From Treponema sp. (GTDB lineage Bacteria > Spirochaetota > Spirochaetia > Treponematales > Breznakiellaceae): a stretch of DNA of 64,000 bases. The notes below the pieces were generated by a model, which saw only the letters and a list, made by a program, of their open reading frames with translations, was not told where the DNA came from and did not search any database. The stretch spans positions 1,604-65,603 of the forward strand of contig WQSW01000001.1 of assembly GCA_009787695.1 (NCBI GenBank). Direction: 5' to 3'. Shown here piece by piece: positions 52,106 through 60,668 of this stretch (position 1 is its first letter; every line of letters begins with the position of its first letter). Position numbers and translations under genes: made by a program.

Positions 52106-53224
52106 ATGAAGGATAATAGAAAAACCTTAAAAATTGACGGGTGTTTTTACTCCTCTGGAAACCCATTAATTATCGCTGAGTTAGGCACTTCCCACAATGG
52201 GGACATAAAAAAAGCAAAAGAAATGATATCCGCCGCTAAAGGAACAGGAGCGGATTGCGTAAAATTCCAAATTGTATATGCTGATGAGATTTTAAGCCCT
52301 AACACAGGAATAGTACCCCTTCCCACAGGCAATATCAGTCTATACGAAAAGTTCAAAACCCTTGAGAAACCCGCTGATTTTTACGCTGAAATCAAAGAAT
52401 ACACAGAAAAACACGGGCTTTTGTTTTTATGCACCCCTTTTGGAATGAAAAGCGCATCTATCTTAAAAAAATTAAACCCAAAAATGGTAAAAATCGCCTC
52501 GCCGGAATTAAATTACACCTCTTTGCTTGAAGAAATCGCTGCATGGAAACTGCCTGTCTTATTGTCTTCCGGTGTTTCCCGTTTAAGCGATATTGAAGAT
52601 GCCCTTGATATATTAAGATCTTTTGAAACTCAAATTTGCCTTTTGCATTGCGTAACATCCTACCCCGCCCCAGAAACCGATTATAATCTAAGGGTTCTGC
52701 CTAACCTTTCTAATATTTTCGATGTCCCTGTCGGCGTAAGCGATCACAGCGCCGACCCGGAAATTACCGCCTCTCTTGCGGTGAGCATGGGAGCTGCTGT
52801 AATTGAAAAACATTTTTGCCTTTCAAGAAATGATCCGGGACTTGATGACCCAATCGCCCTTCCTGTTAAAGAGTTTTCTTTAATGGTAAAGGCAATCAGA
52901 GACGGTGCGGGATTATCGTTAGAAGAAAAAATCGCTTATTACAGTTCAAAATATGATATTTCTTTTATAGAGGGTATCTTAGGTGACGGTGTAAAAAAAC
53001 TCGCCCCTTCTGAAAAGCAAAACTACAGATTAACAAACCGCTCTATTCACGCATTACGCAGCATTAAAGCAGGGGAAATTCTTACAAGAAGTGATTATGC
53101 GGTTTTAAGAACAGAAAAAATCCTGCGCCCGGGACTTCCTCCTTGCTGGGAAAAAGCAATTGAAGGCAGAGTTGCACATAACGATATTCCTGAAGGGGAG
53201 GGAATACGTTTTGAAGATATTTGA
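52106..53224 (+). CDS. Sialic-acid-synthase family protein (NeuB/PseI-like)
   Basis: A 372-residue enzyme that condenses phosphoenolpyruvate with a hexose derivative to a nonulosonic acid. The barrel has IIAELGTSHNGDIKKAKEMI, ADCVKFQIVYADEIL, CTPFG and GVSDHSADPEI; the C-terminal SAF (antifreeze-like) domain (SIHALRSIKAGEILTRSDYA) covers the last 65 residues. The exact sugar (sialic, pseudaminic or legionaminic) cannot be told. No cytidylyltransferase or other nonulosonate gene is next to it, which is unusual. Confidence 0.88.
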   Translation: MKDNRKTLKIDGCFYSSGNPLIIAELGTSHNGDIKKAKEMISAAKGTGADCVKFQIVYADEILSPNTGIVPLPTGNISLYEKFKTLEKPADFYAEIKEYTEKHGLLFLCTPFGMKSASILKKLNPKMVKIASPELNYTSLLEEIAAWKLPVLLSSGVSRLSDIEDALDILRSFETQICLLHCVTSYPAPETDYNLRVLPNLSNIFDVPVGVSDHSADPEITASLAVSMGAAVIEKHFCLSRNDPGLDDPIALPVKEFSLMVKAIRDGAGLSLEEKIAYYSSKYDISFIEGILGDGVKKLAPSEKQNYRLTNRSIHALRSIKAGEILTRSDYAVLRTEKILRPGLPPCWEKAIEGRVAHNDIPEGEGIRFEDI

Positions 53225-53248
53225 TGGGTAAAGAGAAGAAGAGGTACA

Positions 53249-53277
53249 TTGACAAATATAAAATTGTACTTGAAAAT
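53249..53277 (+). promoter_or_regulatory. Promoter of the cupin isomerase gene
   Basis: -35 TTGACA (53249-53254), spacer 17, -10 GAAAAT (53272-53277); then a normal leader with GGGGGAG before the ATG at 53305. Confidence 0.5.
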
Positions 53278-53304
53278 TATCTTATTAATTAAAAGGGGGA
53301 GAAA

Positions 53305-54510
53305 ATGGCAGATAAATCTTTAATTGAAAATACATTAAAAAAAGGGGATGGCGTTTTCAGGCTGAACCCCAACTTTATCCCCCGCCCTTTCGGGGTTGAA
53401 GGAAGGCGGCTTCGCCTCCATCCAGATGATTATTTTGCTTATGGGCTTGAACGCGGCTCAATTAAAGAGCGGTGGATGTCTTCCACAAATATTGCGCAAA
53501 ACGGTCCGCTTGCAGGTCCCGCAGAGGGTTTAAGTTTTGTTGCTGTCGATTATTCAAGCGATGAGAAGTTCAGTCTTAAAGAGGCTATAGAAATATTAGG
53601 CGAGCAAATCATCGGCAAGGAATTGATGGACAAGTATAAGGGCTTTCCCGTCTTCTCAAAATTTTATGATCTTAAAACTCCGCTTTTTCATCATCTTCAT
53701 CTTGATATGGAAGCGGCTGCAAGAGTCGGTAAATTGGGAAAACCTGAATGCTATTATTTCCCACATCAGTTTGCAAGCCACACAGGAGAGATGAACGCAA
53801 CCTACTTTGGCTATGACCCCGACACAAAACCTGAAGAAGTTAAACAGCGTCTTAGAGATTACAATAAAGGCGATACACGCATCACTGAACTTTCACGGGC
53901 ATGGCGCATTGAATTAGGTTCAGGCTGGTATTCACCTGCGGGTGTTATACATGCTCCGGGCTCTGTTATGACTTACGAACTAAACTGGAACGGGGATGTA
54001 AACTCAGTTCATGAAAATGTAGTGTCCGGCGTTACATATCCGCGCGGATTTTTAAACGGCGAATGTCCTGCCGATAAAAAAGACGACATCGATTATATTT
54101 TCAGCCTTCTTGATTGGGAAAAAAATATTGATCCTCATTATAAAAAACGTTTCGGCAGACCTCCCATCACTATCGTTAAAAATGCAGACTGCGAAGAAAA
54201 ATGGATTTCCTATGCAAACGAAGGATACTTCAGCGCGAAAGAGCTTTCTGTAAATCCCGGCAAATCTGTAACGATAAAAGAAAGCGCCGCATATAGTGTG
54301 ATTTTTATTCAAGGACACGGCAAATTCGGTGTTCACCATTGCGAAGCGCCTGGAATGTTACGCTTCGGACAGCAGAGCGCGGATGAATTCTTTGTGTCAG
54401 AAGAAGCTGCTAAGAGGGGGATAGTTATCACGAACACAAGCCCTGTTGAGCCTCTTGTTTTGATTAAAGGGTTCGGACCTAATAATGTGAATGTACCTAA
54501 GAAAGATTAG
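53305..54510 (+). CDS. Cupin-fold sugar isomerase-like protein
   Basis: A 401-residue cytoplasmic protein. The block TPLFHHLHLDMEAAARVGK has the metal-binding His-x-His of type I phosphomannose isomerase cupins, and GSGWYSPAGVIHAPGSVMTY gives a further His. A second cupin-like part follows (KSVTIKESAAYSVIFIQGHG). It probably isomerises a phosphosugar, but the substrate is not visible. It lies between the NeuB-like gene and the xylanase; convergent with the latter with 37 bases between. Confidence 0.65.
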   Translation: MADKSLIENTLKKGDGVFRLNPNFIPRPFGVEGRRLRLHPDDYFAYGLERGSIKERWMSSTNIAQNGPLAGPAEGLSFVAVDYSSDEKFSLKEAIEILGEQIIGKELMDKYKGFPVFSKFYDLKTPLFHHLHLDMEAAARVGKLGKPECYYFPHQFASHTGEMNATYFGYDPDTKPEEVKQRLRDYNKGDTRITELSRAWRIELGSGWYSPAGVIHAPGSVMTYELNWNGDVNSVHENVVSGVTYPRGFLNGECPADKKDDIDYIFSLLDWEKNIDPHYKKRFGRPPITIVKNADCEEKWISYANEGYFSAKELSVNPGKSVTIKESAAYSVIFIQGHGKFGVHHCEAPGMLRFGQQSADEFFVSEEAAKRGIVITNTSPVEPLVLIKGFGPNNVNVPKKD

Positions 54511-54547
54511 CATTATATACAATCGTATGATTATTTAAATGCTATCC

Positions 54548-55786
54548 TTAATTAAAACAAAGCTCGATTTTATTATTTTTTCCGTCTAAATTAAAAGTAA
54601 TATTCTTTGCGTTATACGAAACTTCATACCCGCCTTTAAAACCTTCAAGTTTTACGCAGCCGTCATCATCGGTAAAAGCGGAAATTTCTGTGCGCCATTC
54701 TTTTTCTATCTTATTTTTAAGTGCGATATAAGAAGGTTTCTCGCTGTTATCTGTCCTAAGGAAACCTGCGGGCGCATGAAGCCAGGCGTTATCCCCTCCT
54801 GACCATGTTGTGATCGCTTCCACTTTAGGATGAGAGAAAAGTATCTCGTACATTTCAATAATTTCTTTCGCTTGACGTTCTTCGCCTTGGGGGTTTGTAT
54901 TCCACTGCTCTACCTGCCAATCGTTAAGATCAACTATGTGCTCCGGCATTAAATCTCCTGAAATAAGAGTGTTCTCTGTAAAGTGCAAAGGCAAACCGAA
55001 ACGTGAAAAACGCTCAAGGACATCGTGAACTTTTTCCGCTCCCCAGTAACCTTGATGCTGATGCGATTGAATTCCTATTACATCAATAGGAAGCCCTGCC
55101 TGTAAACATTTGTCAATTAATATTTCATAATCTTTTGATACATCATAATCGTTTAATATTAAAACCGCATTTGGATTTGCTCTTTTTGCGGCTTCAAAAA
55201 CTTCTTTTACAATACGCACCTGCCCGTATTCCTTGCATATGCGCGTAACGGCGTTGTCGTATTTATCAAAGACAGGCATTATTACAACTTCGTTAATTAC
55301 ATCCCAAATATCTATTAAACCTTTAAAAGCCGATACATCTCTTTCTATACGCTCAATTACTTTTTTTAAAATTTCTGAATTGGAATAATTCATTAACCAG
55401 GGAGCGCAAACTGTGTGCCAGCAAAGAGGATGACCTTTTAATTTAATTTGTTTTCCTTTAAACCATAACGCGCCTTTTTTTAACCGCTCTTCGTCAGGTT
55501 TTCCTTCGACAGGCTCGTATCTGCCGATATAAAAAGGCAAGGTCGCATAATTGTGAAAGCCGAAAAGTTTGCTTAACTTTTCTTTTAAGTGCGCTTTTTT
55601 ATCTTCATTGATAGGCTCATCATATGTTCTTGCGCTTGCTAACTCTACAGCTTCAAATCCGCCTACCCCGAATAAAAACTGATGGCTTTTTTGACTGATT
55701 TTAACCTCTTGTTTTACAATCGGGCTTTTATCGCTTTTAATTAAACGCAGATTAATTTCCGCTTTTCTATGATTTAAATCAATCAT
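54548..55786 (-). CDS. Family 10 glycoside hydrolase, probable cytoplasmic xylanase
   Basis: A 412-residue GH10 (beta-1,4-xylanase family) protein. The acid/base Glu is E166 in WDVINEVV and the nucleophile E271 in LHFTENTL, both in the correct order; KGHPLCWHTVCAPWL is the family substrate-binding block. There is no signal peptide, so it acts inside the cell on xylo-oligosaccharides. It is 12 bases downstream of lsrF and preceded by AAGGAA, so it belongs to the lsrF operon. About 80 C-terminal residues form an extra beta domain. Confidence 0.92.
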   Translation of the reverse strand: MIDLNHRKAEINLRLIKSDKSPIVKQEVKISQKSHQFLFGVGGFEAVELASARTYDEPINEDKKAHLKEKLSKLFGFHNYATLPFYIGRYEPVEGKPDEERLKKGALWFKGKQIKLKGHPLCWHTVCAPWLMNYSNSEILKKVIERIERDVSAFKGLIDIWDVINEVVIMPVFDKYDNAVTRICKEYGQVRIVKEVFEAAKRANPNAVLILNDYDVSKDYEILIDKCLQAGLPIDVIGIQSHQHQGYWGAEKVHDVLERFSRFGLPLHFTENTLISGDLMPEHIVDLNDWQVEQWNTNPQGEERQAKEIIEMYEILFSHPKVEAITTWSGGDNAWLHAPAGFLRTDNSEKPSYIALKNKIEKEWRTEISAFTDDDGCVKLEGFKGGYEVSYNAKNITFNLDGKNNKIELCFN

Positions 55787-55798
55787 ATTTATTCCTTG

Positions 55799-56683
55799 TT
55801 ATTTAGTTTTTGTCTTTTCGCTGAAAAATTGCCAGGCTTCTTTGTCGGTGAATTTGTTATGCACAATTTTTCCGATAGCGTCCGCCATTGCGGCAGGATG
55901 ATAAGACTGAAAAATATTTCTGCCCATATCAAGACCTTTCGCTCCGCCTTGAATAGATTTATACGCCATAGTTAGCGCTTCCTTTTCTGTCAGTTTTTTT
56001 CCGCCCGCTACAACAATAGGGACAGGGCAAGCTGCGACAATCTCCTCAAAATCATCGCAGTAGTAAGTTTTTATAATGTTTGCACCTAACTCTGCAACTA
56101 TTCGTGTTGCAAGTTTAAAATACTGGCTTGTTCTTTCCATGTTTTTTCCGACAGCGATTACCCCTAAGGTGGGAATACTGTAATGCGATCCTGCATTTAT
56201 CACTTTGGAAAGATTGTCGATGCTCGAAAGCTGCCCGTCAGCTCCTATAAAAGTTTGAACCGCCATGCAGTCGGCATTCATGCGGATTGCGTCTTCTATA
56301 TCAACGGAAATTATTTCATGGCTTAGGTCGTCGTTAATCATTGAAGAGCCGGCGGACATCCGAAGAGCTATTCCCTTTCTAAAAGTTGGTTTAACGCAGG
56401 TACGCAACGCGCCTCTTGTCGCCATTAGAACATCAACATGATCGATTAATTGAGGGATGAGGATATCAAGCCTTTCAAGACCTGAAACAGAACCCATAAA
56501 ATAACCGTGATCGAAGGCAAACATCACAGTATTTCCGCTTTTAGGGTTAAAAATATTTGTCAGGTGTTTTTTCATACCCCAATCAAGATTTGCCGCCCCT
56601 TTTACATGAAAATTCCCGTTTGTTTTAAAAGCAACATCGGTGTGATAATTTTTCTCGATTTTATTTCCGTCTTTGTCAGCCAT
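55799..56683 (-). CDS. lsrF: 3-hydroxy-5-phosphonooxypentane-2,4-dione thiolase (AI-2 catabolism)
   Basis: A 294-residue class I aldolase-like enzyme that breaks down phosphorylated autoinducer-2 in the last step of AI-2 catabolism. The match to enterobacterial LsrF is clear along the length: LDWGMKKHL, IFNPKSGNTVMFAFDHGYF, TRGALRT, and the catalytic Lys at residue 205 in IIKTYYC (corresponding to the Lys of IIKTYYV), then AGGKKLTEKEAL and GAKGLDMGRNIFQS. It is divergent from lsrK across 86 bases and heads the operon with the xylanase. No LsrABCD transporter, LsrB, LsrG or LsrR is adjacent. Confidence 0.92.
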   Translation of the reverse strand: MADKDGNKIEKNYHTDVAFKTNGNFHVKGAANLDWGMKKHLTNIFNPKSGNTVMFAFDHGYFMGSVSGLERLDILIPQLIDHVDVLMATRGALRTCVKPTFRKGIALRMSAGSSMINDDLSHEIISVDIEDAIRMNADCMAVQTFIGADGQLSSIDNLSKVINAGSHYSIPTLGVIAVGKNMERTSQYFKLATRIVAELGANIIKTYYCDDFEEIVAACPVPIVVAGGKKLTEKEALTMAYKSIQGGAKGLDMGRNIFQSYHPAAMADAIGKIVHNKFTDKEAWQFFSEKTKTK

Positions 56684-56708
56684 ATTTTCCTCACTTTAAA
56701 AATAGTAT

Positions 56709-56757
56709 TTGATAATTTTACATCTAAAACTTATAATGAACAATACCAAATAATTGG
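56709..56757. promoter_or_regulatory. Interleaved lsrK and lsrF promoters with a possible operator
   Basis: lsrK (plus): -35 TTGATA 56709-56714, spacer 17, -10 TATAAT 56732-56737. lsrF (minus): -35 TTGTTC 56738-56743, spacer 17, -10 TAAAAT 56715-56720. The two promoters occupy the same 35 bases in opposite directions, so they should exclude each other. An interrupted palindrome, CCAA-N4-TTGG (56746-56757), lies just beyond the lsrF -35 and at the lsrK start; it is a possible operator. Confidence 0.55.
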
Positions 56758-56769
56758 AAATGAGGTGTT

Positions 56770-58332
56770 ATGTCAAATTATTTAATGGCACTTGACGCAG
56801 GGACAGGCAGTATAAGAGCTGTAATTTTTGATATAGACGGCAATCAAATCGGCTGCGATCAAAAAGAATGGAAACATTTGGAAGACCCCCGTTTCCCTGC
56901 AAGCATGGATTTTGATTGCAATGCAAATTGGCATCTTGTTTGTTCATGTATCAAAGGAGTTCTTTCGCAAACCGGAATAAATGCAAAGCAAATCGCCGCT
57001 GTTTCTACAACTTGCATGAGGGAAGGAATCGTTCTTTATGACGCTGAGGGAAAAGAACTTTTTGCCTGCGCCAATGTTGATGCACGCGCAAAAGATGAAG
57101 TATCGCAATTAAAAAAGATCGATCCGAATTTAGAAAAAGAAATTTATTTAAAATCAGGGCAGACCTTCGCGCTCGGCGCACTGCCGCGTCTTTTATGGGT
57201 AAAAAATAAATTGCCGTCAGTTTATGAAAAAACAAAACGCATCGGTATGATCAATGACTGGATAATTTTTAAACTTACAGGCACTCTTTCAGTAGAACCG
57301 AGTAACGGATCAACTACAGGTTTATTCGATTTAAAAACAAGAAATTGGGATATAGAAATTGCGAGGCGTTGCGGCATAAGAGATGATATTTTCCCTCCTG
57401 TAAATGAATGCGGGACTGTCACGTCAAAGGTTTCTAAAAAAGGAGCTGATGACAGCTCTCTTGCAGAAGGCACACCTGTTGTAACAGGAGGAGGCGATTG
57501 CCAGCTTGGAACAATAGGGGTTGGAGTTACAGAAGAAGGGGAAGCTGTAGTTTTCGGCGGAAGTTTTTGGCAGTACGAGTTTAACACTGCTTCTGCTGTT
57601 TGCTCCCCTAAATGCAATATACGCGTTAACTGTCATGCAGTAGAAAATTTATGGCAGTATGAAGCGATTGCTTTTAATCCGGGACTTGTTATGCGCTGGT
57701 TTAGGGATGCATTCTGCGAAGAAGAAAAGCGCAAAGCAAAAGAATTAAATACCGACCCCTACGTTCTTTTAGATAAAGAAGCGCATAATGTTCCTGCGGG
57801 AAGCAACGGCATTATCTGCACATTCTCTGATGTAATGAATTATATAAACTGGAAACATTCATCGCCTTCCTTTATAAATTTTTCTCTTGACCCTCTTAAA
57901 TTTAACAAAGCCGTCTTTTACCGTGCCATTATGGAAAATGCCTGCCTTGTAACATTGGGACATTTGCGCCTTGCAGAAGAAGTGACAGGAAAACGCCCAA
58001 ACAAAATAGTTTTTGCAGGAGGGGCTGCAAAAAGCGCCGTTTGGTCACAGATTCTCTCTGATGTGCTTGGAATCCCTGTAGATGTCCCATTAGTAAAGGA
58101 AGCCACCGCGCTTGGAGCAGCCATAATGGCGGGTAAAGGTATCGGTCTTTATTCAAGTGTAAAAGAAGCGGCAAAAAGACTTGTCAAGATTGAAAAAACA
58201 TATATCCCTAACAATAATAACCGTGAAGTGTATGATAAAATGTATCTTAATTGGAGAGCGGCGTATAAACCGATGCTTGAGTTAAGCGATCAGGGGGTAA
58301 CAGATTATATGTGGTGTGCGCCGGGACTCTGA
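56770..58332 (+). CDS. lsrK: Autoinducer-2 kinase
   Basis: A 520-residue FGGY sugar kinase that phosphorylates the quorum signal AI-2 (DPD). It matches enterobacterial LsrK (530 residues) throughout: YLMALDAGTGSIRAVIFD at the N-terminus, STTCMREGIVLY, CANVDARA, TGGGDCQLG, MRWFRDAFC, FSLDPLKFNKA, VFAGGAAKSAVWSQI and VVKEATALG. The 'MRWFRDAFC' and 'REGIVLY' blocks distinguish it from xylulokinase. It stands alone on the plus strand with GAGGTG before the ATG. Whether the cell also makes AI-2 (luxS) is not visible. Confidence 0.93.
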   Translation: MSNYLMALDAGTGSIRAVIFDIDGNQIGCDQKEWKHLEDPRFPASMDFDCNANWHLVCSCIKGVLSQTGINAKQIAAVSTTCMREGIVLYDAEGKELFACANVDARAKDEVSQLKKIDPNLEKEIYLKSGQTFALGALPRLLWVKNKLPSVYEKTKRIGMINDWIIFKLTGTLSVEPSNGSTTGLFDLKTRNWDIEIARRCGIRDDIFPPVNECGTVTSKVSKKGADDSSLAEGTPVVTGGGDCQLGTIGVGVTEEGEAVVFGGSFWQYEFNTASAVCSPKCNIRVNCHAVENLWQYEAIAFNPGLVMRWFRDAFCEEEKRKAKELNTDPYVLLDKEAHNVPAGSNGIICTFSDVMNYINWKHSSPSFINFSLDPLKFNKAVFYRAIMENACLVTLGHLRLAEEVTGKRPNKIVFAGGAAKSAVWSQILSDVLGIPVDVPLVKEATALGAAIMAGKGIGLYSSVKEAAKRLVKIEKTYIPNNNNREVYDKMYLNWRAAYKPMLELSDQGVTDYMWCAPGL

Positions 58333-58441
58333 TGAATTTTGCATGAAATTTAAAAAAAACATAGAAAAATTAACATTATTTTAATCTAACACTATCGACA
58401 AATAAAAAAGTTTATTTTATAATTGAATAAAGGAGTAAAAG

Positions 58442-59713
58442 ATGTCCGATGTTTTGTCCATAATATTAGGCGGCGGAAAAGGCACACGTTTGTTTCCTCT
58501 TACCCAATTCCGATCAAAACCGGCAGTTCCTTTCGGCGGCAAGTACAGACTTGTCGATATACCCATTTCTAACTGTATTAATGCAAATTTAAGGCAAATT
58601 TACGTAGTTACTCAATTTAATACGGCTTCTCTTCACTTACATATCGGTCAAACCTATGTTTTTGACTCATTTACCAACGGTTTCGTTGAAATTCTCGCCG
58701 CAGAGCAGACTTTTGATCATTCCGGCTGGTATGAAGGGACAGCAGACGCTGTTCGTAAGAATTTTCCCCATTTTAGAACACAAAACCCTTCGTATTACAT
58801 AATTCTTTCAGGCGATCAGCTTTACAGAATGGATTTACAAGACCTTTTAAAGCAGCACATTGATTCCGGAGCTGCCATATCTATTGCTTGCACAGGCGTT
58901 CCGCGTGATGATGCAAGCGGGCTTGGTATTCTTAAAGTCAACAAAAGCAATCAAATTACAGAATTCCTTGAGAAACCGGGACCGACCAGAGATATTTCCG
59001 ATTTTAAAGCGCCTGCACAACTGCTTACAGAAAAAAATAAGGATGATTGTTTCCTTGCTTCTATGGGCATCTATGTTTTTAACGCTAAAGCGATGGATGA
59101 CTGCCTTGCAAACGAACTAACCGATTTCGGAAAGGAAGTAATACCTGCCGCAATCAGCAGGCTGAAAGTAAATGCCTATCTTTTTGACGGTTATTGGGAA
59201 GATATCGGAACAATCAAAAACTTTTATGATACTAATCTTGAATTAACAACAGTAAAACCCCGTTTCGATTTTTACGATGAACATAAACCTATCTACACCC
59301 ATATGCGCAATTTACCTCCTTCTAAAATGAACTTTTCAAGTTTGAATCAATCAATTGCTGCGGAAGGTTGTATTATCACCAATGCAAATATTACGAATTC
59401 TATTGTTGGTATTCGTACATTAATAGAAACAGGTTCAAGCCTTAACGGTGTTGTTTGTATGGGAGCTGACTATTACGAAACAGAAGTTCAAAAACTTCAG
59501 AATGCAGAGGCAAGAATTCCCAATGTAGGGATTGGAAGAGGCGCAATAATTAAAGGCGCGATAATCGACAAGAATGTCTGCATAGGCGAAGGCTGCCGAA
59601 TCGGTGTTGATGATCTAAGACGCACTGACGGTAATTACGGTCATTACTATATCGTAGACGGTATTATAATAATTCCCAAAAATACAATTTTATATCCTGG
59701 AACTGTTATATAA
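58442..59713 (+). CDS. glgC: Glucose-1-phosphate adenylyltransferase
   Basis: Makes ADP-glucose for glycogen. 423 residues. N-terminal nucleotidyltransferase motifs LGGGKGTRLFPLT, RSKPAVPFGGKYRLVDIPIS and YEGTADAVRKN are present, plus VFNAKAMDD and the left-handed helix end (IIKGAIIDKNVCIGEGCRIG). AGGAG precedes the ATG. Other glycogen genes are not adjacent. The VanY-like gene follows within one base. Confidence 0.96.
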   Translation: MSDVLSIILGGGKGTRLFPLTQFRSKPAVPFGGKYRLVDIPISNCINANLRQIYVVTQFNTASLHLHIGQTYVFDSFTNGFVEILAAEQTFDHSGWYEGTADAVRKNFPHFRTQNPSYYIILSGDQLYRMDLQDLLKQHIDSGAAISIACTGVPRDDASGLGILKVNKSNQITEFLEKPGPTRDISDFKAPAQLLTEKNKDDCFLASMGIYVFNAKAMDDCLANELTDFGKEVIPAAISRLKVNAYLFDGYWEDIGTIKNFYDTNLELTTVKPRFDFYDEHKPIYTHMRNLPPSKMNFSSLNQSIAAEGCIITNANITNSIVGIRTLIETGSSLNGVVCMGADYYETEVQKLQNAEARIPNVGIGRGAIIKGAIIDKNVCIGEGCRIGVDDLRRTDGNYGHYYIVDGIIIIPKNTILYPGTVI

Positions 59714-59714
59714 T

Positions 59715-60608
59715 TTGTTTCGAATCTCTGTTATTTGTTTTTTTGTATTATTACTTCTATTTTGTTCAGTTAATACCTCTTTACATGAAAATGAACAATT
59801 AAAACAGCGTGAACACATATTAAATTGGCATGATAATGAAAAGTATTATTCAATTTATTCAAGCGAAGCGTTAGTTTACAAAACTTTATCCGGCTTACAA
59901 TTTCCGCAAAATATTTCTGCAAATATTTTAAATAATCAAGATTTTATTAAAGAATTGCATTTGATCTTAGAAGGTGATCCTTATTTATGGCTTTTAGTAG
60001 ATAAAAAAAATTCTCTTCCTGCAGATTATATTCCATCCGATCTTGTAAGGTTAAGAAATTCATCATATGAAATAACTGTACAAAATATGACTCTTAGAAG
60101 AATCGCAATAACCGGACTTGAAGAAATGTCTGTTAGTGCAAAAAACGAAGGGGTACAGCTTTTTGTAACATCTGCATACCGTTCATACAGTCATCAATCC
60201 CAGATTTTTGAACACTATGTTAATTTACACGGATTTGATAAAGCTGTCCTTATTTCCGCACGTCCGGGTACAAGCCAGCATCAATTAGGTTTAACAATTG
60301 ATTTTGAATCTGCTGATAATTTTGAGAAACATCAACAAGGAATTATAAATGATGATAATCACGCAGACTATTTTTTTGAAACTCCGGAAGGCAAATGGCT
60401 TTCCGATAACGCTTCACGTTTCGGGTGGTCAATTTCATATCCAAAAGATTACGAAGAAATAACAGGATACAGCTGGGAAAGCTGGCATTACCGCTATGTG
60501 GGAAAACCTCTTGCTCTTTTTATTGATACTTATTTTGAAGGTGTACAGCAGTATGCGCTTGAGTTTATTGATTATTATACAAAACAAATTTCAAATATTA
60601 AGATGTGA
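59715..60608 (+). CDS. D-Ala-D-Ala carboxypeptidase, VanY/M15B family
   Basis: A 297-residue exported peptidase acting on peptidoglycan stem peptides. It starts at TTG (59715), one base after the glgC stop, so translation is probably coupled. The leader (ISVICFFVLLLLFCSV) may be a lipoprotein signal of the relaxed spirochaete type. Zinc residues are in SQHQLGLTIDF (H and D) and SWHYRYVG (H), and VTSAYRSYSHQSQIF is the usual preceding block. N-terminal 120 residues are a domain I do not recognise. Confidence 0.88.
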   Translation: MFRISVICFFVLLLLFCSVNTSLHENEQLKQREHILNWHDNEKYYSIYSSEALVYKTLSGLQFPQNISANILNNQDFIKELHLILEGDPYLWLLVDKKNSLPADYIPSDLVRLRNSSYEITVQNMTLRRIAITGLEEMSVSAKNEGVQLFVTSAYRSYSHQSQIFEHYVNLHGFDKAVLISARPGTSQHQLGLTIDFESADNFEKHQQGIINDDNHADYFFETPEGKWLSDNASRFGWSISYPKDYEEITGYSWESWHYRYVGKPLALFIDTYFEGVQQYALEFIDYYTKQISNIKM

Positions 60609-60668
60609 TTTTATGGAAATGTTTTTAGTACACCGCAGACAGCAGTTTTTTTAATATAATATATCAGC

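Noticed and set aside
54508-54544. Inverted repeat TAGCATT / AATGCTA as a terminator between the cupin and xylanase genes
   Set aside because: The 23-base loop and lack of a T-run make it too weak to call.
56770-58332. Xylulokinase assignment
   Set aside because: Sequence blocks such as REGIVLY, CANVDARA and MRWFRDAFC follow LsrK throughout, and lsrF is next to it.
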